A stretch of DNA of 64,000 nucleotides from JAFMDF01 sp965222705 (GTDB taxonomy: Bacteria; Bacteroidota; Bacteroidia; Chitinophagales; Saprospiraceae). The stretch covers positions 62,001 through 126,000 of the forward strand of contig CBDCUO010000054.1 in NCBI GenBank assembly GCA_965222705.1, in the 5' to 3' direction. This document shows, in pieces, positions 17,942 to 27,249 of the stretch. Every line of letters starts with the position of its first letter. Within the stretch, counting starts at the first letter, position 1. The notes beneath the pieces are model-generated. The model was not told where the DNA came from. It searched no databases and saw nothing but the letters and a program-made list of their open reading frames with translations. The position numbers were made by a program, and so were the translations under genes.

Positions 17942-18625
17942 ATGATATTTCCCATAGGAGACGACCAGGTAAAAGGCGGCAGTAGGCCATTATTTAGCTA
18001 TGGATTCATTGCATTAAACGTTTTGATCTTTCTCTATGAAGCCGCTCTTTCCGAAGCCGACCTAAATAATTTCATCATGGAATTTGGGTCTATTCCCTTT
18101 GAAACCATGAATGGAGAAGATTATCACACCTTGTTTACCAGCATGTTTTTACATGGAGGCTGGATGCACCTGATCGGGAATATGCTCTTTCTTTGGGTCT
18201 TTGCAGACAACATTGAACAAATCATCGGAAATATTAATTTTCTTGTTTTTTATATTGTTGGCGGCCTAGCTGCCCATGCAGCTCACATTTTTTTTAATAT
18301 AGACAGTACTATTCCAACCGTGGGTGCAAGTGGGGCAATTTCTGCGGTACTAGGAGCTTATTTGGTGATGTTCCCTTCTTCCAAAATTAAAATATTAGTA
18401 CTCGTAATATTTTCATCTTTTAGAGTTCCTGCTTTATTATTTCTCGGCTTCTGGATTGGGCAGCAATTGATAAGCGGTGTGGCAGCCATTGGGCCGGAAA
18501 CTGCCGATGGCAGCGGGGTAGCGTGGTGGGCGCATATTGGCGGGTTTGCCTTTGGTGTTTTAGCGGGTTTTTATTACCGCAGAGTGGAGCGAGACAGAAT
18601 AGCAGAATTTACCGGACAGTACTAA
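17942..18625 (+). CDS. Rhomboid family intramembrane serine protease
   Basis: A 227-residue protein with six predicted membrane segments. The fold markers are HGGWMHLIGNMLFLWVFADN in the L1/TM2 region, the catalytic Ser130 in GASGAIS and the catalytic His198 in AHIGGF. The Ser-His dyad is complete, so activity is expected. Rhomboids cut single-pass membrane proteins within the bilayer; the substrate is unknown. The gene is 85 bases after the aminotransferase and may be read from it. It lacks the extra C-terminal domains found in some Bacteroidota rhomboids. Confidence 0.93.
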   Translation: MIFPIGDDQVKGGSRPLFSYGFIALNVLIFLYEAALSEADLNNFIMEFGSIPFETMNGEDYHTLFTSMFLHGGWMHLIGNMLFLWVFADNIEQIIGNINFLVFYIVGGLAAHAAHIFFNIDSTIPTVGASGAISAVLGAYLVMFPSSKIKILVLVIFSSFRVPALLFLGFWIGQQLISGVAAIGPETADGSGVAWWAHIGGFAFGVLAGFYYRRVERDRIAEFTGQY

Positions 18626-18834
18626 GTTTTCATTTTCAACAAAAATGCCTGGCTCCTGTTTTTTTTGTAAAAAGAAATTCAATACTTCAGGCAAAATGAG
18701 AATAGCTTTTTCATCAACGCCTGATTACTTTTAAAATTCATCTCGGATTTTAACCCAATAGCAAAAAATAAATCATTTCTTTGACTGAAGTTAAGAGAGT
18801 AGGTTTAGTTTTTGAAATTTTATGTACCTAATAA

Positions 18835-19956
18835 GTGAGTCAGGATCAAATAGATAATTTTTCGGAAGATCAACAAGAGGTTTTGAAATCTATTCGGGTT
18901 TCCAAAATCATTCTTCCCATATTGATAGGTGTTGGAGTGGTTATTTATTTATTATGGCAACAATTCGACCCAGAAGCTTTTGCCAAAATCAACTGGAATT
19001 CTCACACTTTATTCTGGATCGCCCTTTCTGTTATCTTACTAATAATCAGGCATATAGCCTATGCCAATCGCTTGAGAGTATTATCTTCAAAAGAATTTAG
19101 CTGGCGCAAATGCATCGAATTGATTTTTATTTGGGAATTTAGCTCCGCCGTTTCTCCAACAAGTGTCGGAGGCTCGGCAGTCGCCTTATTTGTATTGGCT
19201 CAGGAGAAATTATCAACCGCTAAAACCACGACGATTGTTTTATATACAGCTATTCTGGATACGATCTTTTTTATAAGTACCTTGCCGATCCTCTTATTGC
19301 TTTTTGGTCCAAAAATCATTCGTCCTGACTTGACGGATTTGGGGAGTTTGGATGGTTGGGGCTACACATTTCTTGGTGCCTATATTCTTATGGCTACTTA
19401 TGGCACTATATTTTTTTATGGCTTATTTATCAATCCCAATCAGATAAAAAGATTTTTTGTATGGGGAACCAGCATCGGGTTTCTGAAAAAATATCGGCAA
19501 AATGCCGTTAAGTTGGGAGAGGATATTGTAATCGCTTCAAAAGAGATGAAGAGAGAAAACTGGAAATTTCACACAGCCGCCTTTCTTTCCACTGCCACCG
19601 CCTGGTCTTGCCGTTTTTTATTATTAAATTGTTTGATAATTGCGATTGTAGATACCACGCCCACAGACTTTATCACGCAAGCCGCCATTTATTCCAGACT
19701 GGAAACGATGTTCGTCATTATGGCATTTTCTCCTACTCCAGGAGGTGCCGGCTTTGCAGAAATTGTTTTCGGCGGTTTTTTGAGCGATTATGTGCCCAAA
19801 GGAATTTCATTGATTATCGCTTCTATTTGGAGAGGATTGACTTATTACGCTTATCTCTTTGCAGGCGTCATCATTGTCCCCAATTGGATTAGAAAAATTA
19901 TTAATCAGCGACACTTAAAAAAAATGGCTCAAACAGATGAAGTGGATTTGCATTGA
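18835..19956 (+). CDS. YbhN/AglD-type flippase-like integral membrane protein (lysylphosphatidylglycerol synthase TM domain)
   Basis: A 373-residue protein starting with GTG, the first start codon before a hydrophilic N-terminus (VSQDQIDNFSEDQQEV). It contains seven to eight membrane helices and the conserved FSPTPGGAGFAE segment near the C-terminus that marks the UPF0104/LPG_synthase_TM family. The soluble MprF synthase domain is absent, so it does not make lysyl-phosphatidylglycerol by itself. Related proteins are thought to move lipid-linked molecules across the membrane. No functional partner is adjacent. Confidence 0.82.
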   Translation: MSQDQIDNFSEDQQEVLKSIRVSKIILPILIGVGVVIYLLWQQFDPEAFAKINWNSHTLFWIALSVILLIIRHIAYANRLRVLSSKEFSWRKCIELIFIWEFSSAVSPTSVGGSAVALFVLAQEKLSTAKTTTIVLYTAILDTIFFISTLPILLLLFGPKIIRPDLTDLGSLDGWGYTFLGAYILMATYGTIFFYGLFINPNQIKRFFVWGTSIGFLKKYRQNAVKLGEDIVIASKEMKRENWKFHTAAFLSTATAWSCRFLLLNCLIIAIVDTTPTDFITQAAIYSRLETMFVIMAFSPTPGGAGFAEIVFGGFLSDYVPKGISLIIASIWRGLTYYAYLFAGVIIVPNWIRKIINQRHLKKMAQTDEVDLH

Positions 19957-20098
19957 GGATCACTATTCTACTTGGCGAAATTGGAATTTTTAGCTACGAC
20001 AGCACGATTATTGCTACTTTAAATCCTATTCAAGGCACTCGTAGATATTGACATTCCTTCTACAAAATAAATACAGTAAACTTGAAAAATGAAAAGCA

Positions 20099-20935
20099 AT
20101 GAAAATATTCTCCCTGTTTTTTCTAATTTTCATAGCCTGTTTAAATGAACTTCCTGCCCAAAGTTTTGAATTTGATCTCATTTTTGAAGATACTAAAGGA
20201 AATAGAGACATGATAACAATAGGCTTTGAAGAGGATGCCACTCTCGGAATAGATACGACTTATGAAGAGGTAAATATAGTTGATAAGCCTTTAGGTGCTA
20301 ATCTTGATGTAAGATTATCCAATTGGGACAGGGTCATTCATTCTACTATACCTGTAATATATTTTCAAAGTAAAAAACAAATTTATTCTTTAGATGGAAT
20401 TTTAACTTTTGAAATTTACTCTCCTAATTTTCCTTTAAAATGCTATTGGGATAAAACTCATTTTGAAGCAAATGATAAGTATAGATTCTGGATGACAAGT
20501 ATAAATCCAGGCGGTTGGTATGATGTCGGCGGAAGTCCAAGTGATTTAGGTTATTTAATTTTTAAAGAAGATACTTCTCCCAGAAGTTTTACTAGCCAAA
20601 TAAAATATGGCTTAAGTGACGACTACTATATTAATCAAAATGGAGATACTATTTCCTTGTTTTGGTTAGGATATGGATATATGGGAACGCCTATAAGAGA
20701 AATAGAAGGAGCGAACCGAATTGTTGATATTTTTCCAAACCCAGTCACAGATAAGTTAAATATTGCCACAGAAAAAAAGATAAAATATATTCAACTTTTT
20801 GATGTGTCAGGGAAGCGTTTGAGATCGCTCAAACAACCTGTTTCCAACCTATTTGAGTATTCTAATGGGCTTTATTTTCTTAAAATTCAGATGGAAAACG
20901 GGAAAATATATGTTAAAAAATTTATCAAAAAATAA
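20099..20935 (+). CDS. Secreted protein with T9SS type A sorting domain
   Basis: A 278-residue protein of unknown function. A Sec signal peptide (about 1-20, ending in LPAQ) is followed by a beta-rich region of about 180 residues that I do not recognise. The end is a type A C-terminal sorting domain of about 70 residues: VDIFPNPVTDKLNI, IQLFDVSGKRL, NGLYFLKI and GKIYVKKFIKK. It is therefore exported by T9SS and probably anchored or released at the surface. Base composition is more AT-rich than that of neighbouring enzymes, which may mean a recent arrival or weak codon selection. No related genes adjoin it. Confidence 0.85.
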   Translation: MKIFSLFFLIFIACLNELPAQSFEFDLIFEDTKGNRDMITIGFEEDATLGIDTTYEEVNIVDKPLGANLDVRLSNWDRVIHSTIPVIYFQSKKQIYSLDGILTFEIYSPNFPLKCYWDKTHFEANDKYRFWMTSINPGGWYDVGGSPSDLGYLIFKEDTSPRSFTSQIKYGLSDDYYINQNGDTISLFWLGYGYMGTPIREIEGANRIVDIFPNPVTDKLNIATEKKIKYIQLFDVSGKRLRSLKQPVSNLFEYSNGLYFLKIQMENGKIYVKKFIKK

Positions 20936-21088
20936 ATGTAACAAACAATAGCAATATCTAACTCAAAAGCTAAGTTGTGTGAATTTTTAGATATAAAATG
21001 TTTGCCCAAAAAATTATCATTGGGACAGGTGACTAATAATAAAAAAATCTGCTTGATTGGCTCTTTCCCCTAGAAAAAACTGCTAATT

Positions 21089-21709
21089 TTATTTTTTATA
21101 GTCGAGCATATTGATTTGTTCTTGACATCCTGCTAAATCCCTTTTTTCATTGGATGCAATGATAATCAGCCGATTATTCAGGTACTGATGGAGCAAGGTA
21201 TGGTACCATTCAATGCTTTTTTCATCCAGATTAGAAGTCGGCTCATCCAACAAAAGCATCGACGTATCCGAACAAATTGCCAATCCCAACTTTAGTCGTT
21301 GTTTCATGCCAGAAGAAAAAAAGCGAAGTTCCTTGTTTTTTGCCTTCGGCAATTGGATTAATTCTAAAAAATCATTTACACTCAGATTATTAAAAAAGGG
21401 TTTGAATTTTTGGTGGAACTGGATGGATTCCAAAAGCGTAAATTCCTCGACTAAATCAATATAAGGAGCTGCAAAACTAACTTGTTGATAAATAGCTTCC
21501 CGCGAGATTTCTCTATTCCCGATTTTGTACTGAATGACCCCCTTAGAGGGCGAGAGATGACCAGATAATATTTTCAACAAGGTGGACTTTCCAGAGCCAT
21601 TCGCTCCCAGAATAGCATAGTGAATAGGTGCTTTAAAGCAGGTATTCAAACTTCTAAAAACCCAATCATATAAATATCGCTTGGCAATATTATTTAAGAT
21701 GATCTCCAT
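21089..21709 (-). CDS. ABC transporter ATP-binding protein, orphan
   Basis: A 206-residue single nucleotide-binding domain: Walker A GANGSGKST, signature FFSSGMKQR, Walker B MLLLDEPTSNLD, and IASNEK at the H-loop where a histidine is usual but Asn is seen. It is CcmA-like in size. No permease gene is adjacent. The start overlaps the end of lpxA by 20 bases, so it is translationally coupled to lipid A synthesis. The partner subunit and cargo are unknown; envelope lipid transport is a guess from position only. Confidence 0.85.
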   Translation of the reverse strand: MEIILNNIAKRYLYDWVFRSLNTCFKAPIHYAILGANGSGKSTLLKILSGHLSPSKGVIQYKIGNREISREAIYQQVSFAAPYIDLVEEFTLLESIQFHQKFKPFFNNLSVNDFLELIQLPKAKNKELRFFSSGMKQRLKLGLAICSDTSMLLLDEPTSNLDEKSIEWYHTLLHQYLNNRLIIIASNEKRDLAGCQEQINMLDYKK

Positions 21710-22508
21710 TTAATTTTGTTCCATTGAGCTGGCGAAACCCCTTAATTAAGCCTCTTTTCGATTGGTGGATGAAATCTTGGACAATTTTACTTTCTTTGGT
21801 ATCGGGCAATCCTTTTTTAATCAATTCCAGTGCCTGAGAAATATTATGCCCCTTAACAAATAATATTCGATAAATATCTTGAATGTGGTGAATCTGCTTG
21901 CTGGTAAAATTATTCCTTTTCAAGCCTACGGAATTAATGCCTACGTAAGACAATGGTTCTCTCGCTGCCTTTATAAAAGGAGGAACATCTTTTCTAACCA
22001 GCGAACCGCCTCCAATCATGGAATAGGCTCCGATTTTCACAAATTGATGTACTGCCGTTAGGCCTCCCAAAGTTGTATGCGCTCCAATTTCTATATGCCC
22101 AGCCAGGTTTACACTATTGGCTAAAACGACCCCTTTCCCCAAAATGCAATCATGCGCAACATGTACGTAAGCCATAAGCAGGCAATCATCTTTAATAATC
22201 GTTTTTTGTTTATCTTTTGTGCCCCTATTCAAAGTACAATACTCCCGAATCGTTACATTATTTCCGATTTCAATAAGGGACTGTTCTCCAGTAAATTTTA
22301 AGTCCTGCGGAATAGCCCCTACAACCGCACCTGGAAAAATTTTGCAGTTTTGCCCAATCCGTACCCCTTCCATGATAGTTGCATTGGCACCTATCCAAGA
22401 ATTATCTCCAATCTCTACATTCGCTCCAATGGTCACAAAGGGTTCAATGGTCACTTGCTGACCAATCTTTGCCTTAGGATGAATGACCCTTAGTCCTGTG
22501 GTACTCAT
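21690..22508 (-). CDS. lpxA: UDP-N-acetylglucosamine O-acyltransferase
   Basis: A 272-residue left-handed beta-helix protein with hexapeptide repeats over residues 8-190 (IGANVEIGDNSWIGANATI type) and the family C-terminal helical domain. YVHVAHDCILG contains the catalytic histidine, and the RGT motif in NRGTKD is present. It transfers a 3-hydroxyacyl chain from ACP to UDP-GlcNAc, the first committed-type step of lipid A. The lpxC-fabZ fusion lies 203 bases upstream on the same strand. That spacer has no ORF and no clear terminator, so an operon is likely. Confidence 0.95.
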   Translation of the reverse strand: MSTTGLRVIHPKAKIGQQVTIEPFVTIGANVEIGDNSWIGANATIMEGVRIGQNCKIFPGAVVGAIPQDLKFTGEQSLIEIGNNVTIREYCTLNRGTKDKQKTIIKDDCLLMAYVHVAHDCILGKGVVLANSVNLAGHIEIGAHTTLGGLTAVHQFVKIGAYSMIGGGSLVRKDVPPFIKAAREPLSYVGINSVGLKRNNFTSKQIHHIQDIYRILFVKGHNISQALELIKKGLPDTKESKIVQDFIHQSKRGLIKGFRQLNGTKLNGDHLK

Positions 22509-22711
22509 AAAAGGGAATTTATACTTTTGCTCGTTTCCAAATAAGGTATTGGTGTCAATTAAATCTTATTTGGCAAAGCACTTGTACTTTGTAAACTAAA
22601 TTTCTTCATTTTTTGAGCCTGCCTTTTCCTCCAACTCTTCGTTGTGTACTCGCCTTGATTTGAATAAAAATTCAACATTCAAAAATGTCAATTAACTTAA
22701 TTTATAAAGTA

Positions 22712-24103
22712 CTAGGTTCTTTTTACAATTTGGGCGGTCAATTCTCCTTCTGAGACAATTTTATTTCCTACATAAGCCGTCCCCTGCATATGACAAAGCC
22801 CCCTGCGAATAGGGCTTAATAACTCCATCTTCAAAATGACGGTATCCCCCGGAAGCACCATATTTTTAAACTTGGCATTGTCTATTTTTAAAAAATAGGT
22901 ATCCCAGTTTCCAGGATCCTCTACGAGTGATAATGCCAAAATACCTCCGCATTGCGCCATCGCCTCTAATTGTAAAACGGCGGGCATTACCGGATTGCCT
23001 GGAAAATGTCCCGTAAAAAATGGCTCGTTAAAAGTAACATTTTTAATGCCAACGACCATTTTATCTGTCAACTCAATAATTTTATCCACCAATAAAAATG
23101 GATATCTATGAGGCAGCCATTCTTCAATTTTAACTGTATCAAACAGCGGTGGTTCGTTTGGATCATAGCTGGGTTTTCCTTTTAGTCTTTTTTGCTCTTT
23201 GTATAAGTCTCTTAGAATTTTTGCAAACGCCACATTGGCACTATGACTGGGCTTGGTGGCAATAATCTTTCCCTTTATTGGCTTATTGATTAAGGCCAGA
23301 TCACCGATCAAATCCAGTAATTTATGCCTGCTTGGCTCGTTGTTAAATTGCAATTTTTTAGCGTTCAATATTCCATTAGCAGGAGCTTGATTCAGCTTGG
23401 GCTGTTGTAATTTTACAGCTAATTCATCGAGCTTTTTTTTGCTCATTTTTTTATCGACAAAGACGATAGCATTTTCCAAACTTCCCCCTTTTATTAAGCC
23501 TTCTTTTGCCAATTTTTCCAAATCACTCAACAGAACAAATGTTCGACAGGAGGCAATTTCTTTTTTATAATTTTCAATGCTGGAAAGACTGGCATATTGT
23601 GGTTCCAAAGCAACGGTATCAAAATCTACCATAACATTGGCTTGAAAATTATCGGCGGGCAAAGCTACGTATTCTGCTCCCGTAATTTCATCTTTATAAT
23701 TGATCGGTGTCAAAATTTCTAAAAAATCTCTTTTTGTTTCTTGCACTACCCTTCCTGCTCTTTCTAATAACCGTACAATTTTGGCGGCACTCCCGTCCAA
23801 AATGGGAGCTTCTACGCCATCAATTTCCATCAAAATATTATCGAGCGATAAACCCATCAAGGCGGACAGAATATGTTCCACAGTCTGTACCTTTGCTCCT
23901 CCGACTTCCAATGTTGTACTTCGATTGGTAGCTACAACCTTATAGGGGTCAACCGGAATCACTACTGGTTTGTCCAGGTCTATTCGTTTAAATTTATAGC
24001 CGTGATTGACAGGTGCAGGTCGAAAAGTTAAAGTAATTTCCTGTCCAGTATGCAAACCTTTTCCTTTAATGCTCACAGCTTTTTCTATAGTATGTTGGTT
24101 CAT
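22712..24103 (-). CDS. Bifunctional LpxC deacetylase / FabZ dehydratase fusion
   Basis: A 463-residue fusion. The N-terminal ~300 residues are LpxC (UDP-3-O-acyl-GlcNAc deacetylase) with the zinc-binding EHILSALMGLSLDN, and SRHKLLDLIGDL for the second zinc region. After a short linker the C-terminal ~140 residues are FabZ (3-hydroxyacyl-ACP dehydratase): HRYPFLLVDKI near residue 330 and the active site GHFPGNPVMPAVLQLEAMAQ. The fusion is known in Bacteroidota; it links the branch point between lipid A and fatty acid synthesis in one chain. It begins the minus-strand run lpxC-fabZ, lpxA, ABC ATPase. No lpxD is seen upstream. Confidence 0.96.
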   Translation of the reverse strand: MNQHTIEKAVSIKGKGLHTGQEITLTFRPAPVNHGYKFKRIDLDKPVVIPVDPYKVVATNRSTTLEVGGAKVQTVEHILSALMGLSLDNILMEIDGVEAPILDGSAAKIVRLLERAGRVVQETKRDFLEILTPINYKDEITGAEYVALPADNFQANVMVDFDTVALEPQYASLSSIENYKKEIASCRTFVLLSDLEKLAKEGLIKGGSLENAIVFVDKKMSKKKLDELAVKLQQPKLNQAPANGILNAKKLQFNNEPSRHKLLDLIGDLALINKPIKGKIIATKPSHSANVAFAKILRDLYKEQKRLKGKPSYDPNEPPLFDTVKIEEWLPHRYPFLLVDKIIELTDKMVVGIKNVTFNEPFFTGHFPGNPVMPAVLQLEAMAQCGGILALSLVEDPGNWDTYFLKIDNAKFKNMVLPGDTVILKMELLSPIRRGLCHMQGTAYVGNKIVSEGELTAQIVKRT

Positions 24104-24407
24104 GCCAAAGAATTGCGCGTTTCTTCGTAAAATAAAGTGCGAAGTTACTAAAAGCTGAAAGTTTAGAATAGAGTAATTCTGTATTTTTTTATAGAAGCTA
24201 TTTTAAGGTCTAAGGAAAATCCATTGAATCGGAAGCGCCAAAACATTTTCAGGCAGAAGGGTAAAGAAGCGAATATACAACTAAATCTCCCTATAAAATT
24301 TCGCTTGAAGTAGTTGGGATAAAATCTGGTTATTGAATAAAACAATAGATACAGCCTTTTTAAGAGGGGCAGAAAAATAAGGTCAGCATTTTGAAACGTG
24401 CTTGCAT
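24104..24407. other. Intergenic stretch before lpxC-fabZ, no gene seen
   Basis: An AT-rich spacer between the lpxC-fabZ start and the tRNA-Phe terminator. It should hold the promoter of the lipid A genes, but no confident TAnnTTTG element was found on the minus strand. A 60-codon open frame here shows no protein-like features. Confidence 0.5.
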
Positions 24408-24442
24408 AAAAAAGGGCATGATTTTTACATCATGCCCTTTTT
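24408..24442 (-). terminator. Bidirectional terminator after tRNA-Phe
   Basis: Perfect nine-base stem GGGCATGAT / ATCATGCCC with a six-base loop. It is flanked by an A-run on the left and a T-run on the right, so it can act on both strands. It lies about 70 bases after the tRNA 3' end. Confidence 0.85.
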
Positions 24443-24511
24443 GTTTTTCGCCAGATTTAGAGCAGACTCATCCTCATAGAGGAGGGGCTTCAAAAACGCT
24501 CTAAACCCTTG

Positions 24512-24584
24512 TGGTGTGGGGCGGGTTTGAACCGCCGACACCAGGATTTTCAGTCCTGTGCTCTACCAACTGAGCTACCGCACC
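24512..24584 (-). tRNA. tRNA-Phe (GAA)
   Basis: A 73-base cloverleaf on the minus strand: acceptor GGTGCGG / CCACACC with a C-A mismatch at position 5-68, D-arm TAGCTCAGTTGGTAGAGC, anticodon loop CTGAAAA with anticodon GAA, and T-arm GGCGGTTCAAACCCGCC. The 3' CCA is not encoded. Confidence 0.95.
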
Positions 24585-24604
24585 AACCTGCTATTAAAGC
24601 AACG

Positions 24605-24636
24605 CAAATTTATACTCTTTTTTTTTATTCTCCAAG
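24605..24636 (-). promoter_or_regulatory. Promoter of tRNA-Phe
   Basis: On the minus strand CTTG (24636-24633) and TAAATTTG (24612-24605) are spaced by 20 bases, a full match to the Bacteroidota -33/-7 pattern, about 20 bases before the tRNA 5' end. Confidence 0.55.
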
Positions 24637-24752
24637 TTAGATTGCGTTTTTGGTAAAAAGTCATCAAGCCTATAAAGGCATGTAGTAAAAATTAAGTTCC
24701 CAATTGGAGTTTTAATTTTTTTGAAGCTTCTTTCCAAATAGAAAGATAGCAC

Positions 24753-24782
24753 TTGAATTATGCTAATAATTTGATAACTTTG
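24753..24782 (+). promoter_or_regulatory. Promoter of the mre operon
   Basis: TTG (24753-24755), a 19-base spacer and TAACTTTG (24775-24782), an exact -7 match. The mreB ATG is 53 bases further on. Confidence 0.55.
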
Positions 24783-24835
24783 TGCGTCATTTTCAAAACG
24801 GGAAAATGAATTCATACAAAAGACCCATTTAATAA

Positions 24836-25867
24836 ATGAAATTGTTTAATTTCTTTAGGCAAGAATTGGCTATAGATTTGGGAACTGCTAATACTTTAAT
24901 CGTTCAGGATGGAGAAGTAGTTGTAGATGAACCTTCCATTGTTGCCATTGACCGAAAGACAGGAGAAACCATAGCGGTTGGGCATCGGGCCATGCAAATG
25001 CACGAAAAAACGCATGAACACATAAAAACTATCCGCCCATTGAAAGATGGAGTCATAGCGGATTTTCAAGCAGCAGAAAGTATGATTGAGGGGCTTATAG
25101 GAATCATAGGAAACAAGAAAAGGTTCTTCTCCCATATGAAAATGGTTATTTGTATTCCATCTGGGATAACCGAAGTAGAAAAAAGAGCTGTTTTTGATTC
25201 TGCTGACCATGTGGACTCAAAAGAAACTTATCTAATCCATGAGCCGATGGCTGCGGCTTTAGGAATAGGATTGGATGTAGAAGAGCCTTTTGGAAATATG
25301 ATTATTGACATTGGAGGAGGCACCACTGAAATAGCTGTCATCGCCCTTTCAGGTATTGTTTGCGACCAATCTATCCGGATTGCGGGGGATGAGTTGACCA
25401 GCGATATCATGAATTATATGAAAAGGCAGCACAACATTTTGATCGGTGAGCGAACAGCCGAAAAAATAAAAATCAGTGTGGGGTCCGCTTTACAAGAGTT
25501 AGAAAATCCTCCTGCAGATTATCCTGTAAATGGACGGGATCTGATGACGGGCATTCCAAAGCAAATAATGGTAAGCTACCAGGAAATTGCGCATGCGCTA
25601 GACAAATCTATCTTAAAAATAGAGGAAGCGGTACTTAAAGCCTTGGAAACAACCCCACCTGAATTAGCCTCAGATATTTACTCGACCGGATTATACCTAA
25701 CCGGAGGAGGTGCTTTACTGAGAGGTTTGGACAAAAGAATTAGCCAAAAAACTAAATTGCCAGTTCATATTGCAGATGATCCCTTAAAAGCGGTGGTTCG
25801 CGGCACTAGCAATGCATTGCAAAACACCCATAAATACTCTTTCCTGATTGACAGAAAGTCTGTATAA
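24836..25867 (+). CDS. mreB: Rod shape-determining actin homolog MreB
   Basis: A 343-residue actin-fold protein with phosphate-binding loop 1 AIDLGTANT, phosphate-2 DIGGGTTEIAVI, and the adenosine-binding TGGGALLRG. An amphipathic N-terminus (MKLFNFFRQE) fits membrane binding. It polymerises under the inner membrane and guides the elongasome. It is the first gene of mreB-mreC-mreD-mrdA, with 38 bases before mreC. Length is standard. Confidence 0.97.
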   Translation: MKLFNFFRQELAIDLGTANTLIVQDGEVVVDEPSIVAIDRKTGETIAVGHRAMQMHEKTHEHIKTIRPLKDGVIADFQAAESMIEGLIGIIGNKKRFFSHMKMVICIPSGITEVEKRAVFDSADHVDSKETYLIHEPMAAALGIGLDVEEPFGNMIIDIGGGTTEIAVIALSGIVCDQSIRIAGDELTSDIMNYMKRQHNILIGERTAEKIKISVGSALQELENPPADYPVNGRDLMTGIPKQIMVSYQEIAHALDKSILKIEEAVLKALETTPPELASDIYSTGLYLTGGGALLRGLDKRISQKTKLPVHIADDPLKAVVRGTSNALQNTHKYSFLIDRKSV

Positions 25868-25905
25868 AGGATTTCGGAAAATAAGGAAATTATTGCCAGA
25901 TTATT

Positions 25906-26727
25906 ATGCGCAGTCTTCTTGCTCTATTTTTTCGATTTGGTCATATTATCCTATTCCTACTATTGGAAATAGCGTGCTTCGTCCTCGTTGTTCGCTATAA
26001 TGATAGTCAAAAAGAAATATGGATTAATTCTTCTAATATTTTGTCTGGCTTTGTCTCTGACCAATGGAATAATTGGACCAGTTATTTTGGACTAAAAGAA
26101 ACGGCAGGAAAACTCGCCAGAGAAAATGCCTACTTAACAGAACAACTACTCAATGTAAATGTCGATCAGGTCAAAAAAGATTCTTTTACTACAAAAGACG
26201 GGCAATATTCAATCATTCTCGCTAAAGCTATTAATATTTCTACCCATCGTCCCAATAATCATATCACTCTAAACAAAGGCCGGAAACAGGGGATACGACC
26301 TGGCATGGGGGTGATAAATGGTGATGGAATCGTCGGAATTGTCAGAGCAGTTTCAGAAAACTTTGCTTCAGTCATCGCAATCATACATCGACAATCTTCT
26401 ATCGTTGCATCTATTAAAAGAACCGGAGCTTTTGGACAATTAAAATGGATGAATTCAAATCCTCGATACATTGGCCTCCAAGGTATTGAAAAACATCATT
26501 CTGTCGAAATCGGAGATACGATAGAAACAAGTGGTTTTTCAACCCACTTTCCGCCGGGCTTAATCATTGGTGAGGTAGCTAAAGTTGACTTGCCCAGAGG
26601 AAGTAATTTTTATGATATCAATGTATTATTAAGCAATGATTTTAGCACTTTGAAGTATGTCTATGTCATCAATAATTTTAAACAGCAAGAACAACTGGAC
26701 TTAGAAAAGGAGGTGAGCAATGAATAA
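25906..26727 (+). CDS. mreC: Rod shape-determining protein MreC
   Basis: A 273-residue protein with one N-terminal membrane helix (about 9-29), a periplasmic coiled coil (about 68-95, ETAGKLARENAYLTEQLLN) and a double beta-barrel domain with NKGRKQGIRPGMGVI and GDTIETSG. MreC is the periplasmic scaffold that activates PBP2-RodA. Its last eight bases overlap mreD. Confidence 0.92.
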   Translation: MRSLLALFFRFGHIILFLLLEIACFVLVVRYNDSQKEIWINSSNILSGFVSDQWNNWTSYFGLKETAGKLARENAYLTEQLLNVNVDQVKKDSFTTKDGQYSIILAKAINISTHRPNNHITLNKGRKQGIRPGMGVINGDGIVGIVRAVSENFASVIAIIHRQSSIVASIKRTGAFGQLKWMNSNPRYIGLQGIEKHHSVEIGDTIETSGFSTHFPPGLIIGEVAKVDLPRGSNFYDINVLLSNDFSTLKYVYVINNFKQQEQLDLEKEVSNE

Positions 26728-27241
26728 GATTGTCGGGAAAAATTTAAGTCGCTTATTACTATTATTTTTCATACAGGTTTTAATTTTAAAACAAATTCAG
26801 ATAGGAGGCCATTTTTTTAACTATATTTCCCTCTTTATTTATCCTCTATTCCTACTGTTACTACCTTTAAAAACACCTAAAATAACATTGGTCTTAATCG
26901 GTTTTGGCTTGGGAATCTTGATGGATCTATTTTATGATTCTCCAGGTGTCCATGCCGGAGCCTGTTTGGCTACTGCTTTTTTCCGTCCTATTTTATTAGC
27001 CATTATTGAGCCGCGAGAGGGCTATAATGTCAATTTTAGTCCAACAATGAGAAAATATGGGTTTATCTGGTTTTTAAAATATGCAGGAATTTTATACCTT
27101 ATACATCTTTTAGTATATTTCTCTTATGAAATATTTACGCCCCATTACTTTACAGAAATTCTACTCCGGACGGTATTTAGTTTTATCGTTTCTATGATAA
27201 TTGTCATAGTATATATGTTTGTATTTAATCCTAAAGAATAA
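26720..27241 (+). CDS. mreD: Rod shape-determining protein MreD
   Basis: A 173-residue integral membrane protein with about five hydrophobic helices. Identity rests on the position between mreC and mrdA, the length, and the GLGILMDLFYDSPGVHAG segment that fits the family's second and third helices. It is the membrane partner of MreC. Translation is coupled to mreC by the eight-base overlap, and eight bases separate it from mrdA. Confidence 0.85.
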   Translation: MNKIVGKNLSRLLLLFFIQVLILKQIQIGGHFFNYISLFIYPLFLLLLPLKTPKITLVLIGFGLGILMDLFYDSPGVHAGACLATAFFRPILLAIIEPREGYNVNFSPTMRKYGFIWFLKYAGILYLIHLLVYFSYEIFTPHYFTEILLRTVFSFIVSMIIVIVYMFVFNPKE

Positions 27242-27249
27242 TTAAGTAG

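Noticed and set aside
18626..18834. Terminator after the rhomboid gene
   Set aside because: A T-run exists after GCCTGGCTCCTG, but the possible stem is only three pairs.
24163..24345. 60-codon ORF upstream of lpxC-fabZ
   Set aside because: No homology, AT-biased composition, and located where the promoter should be.
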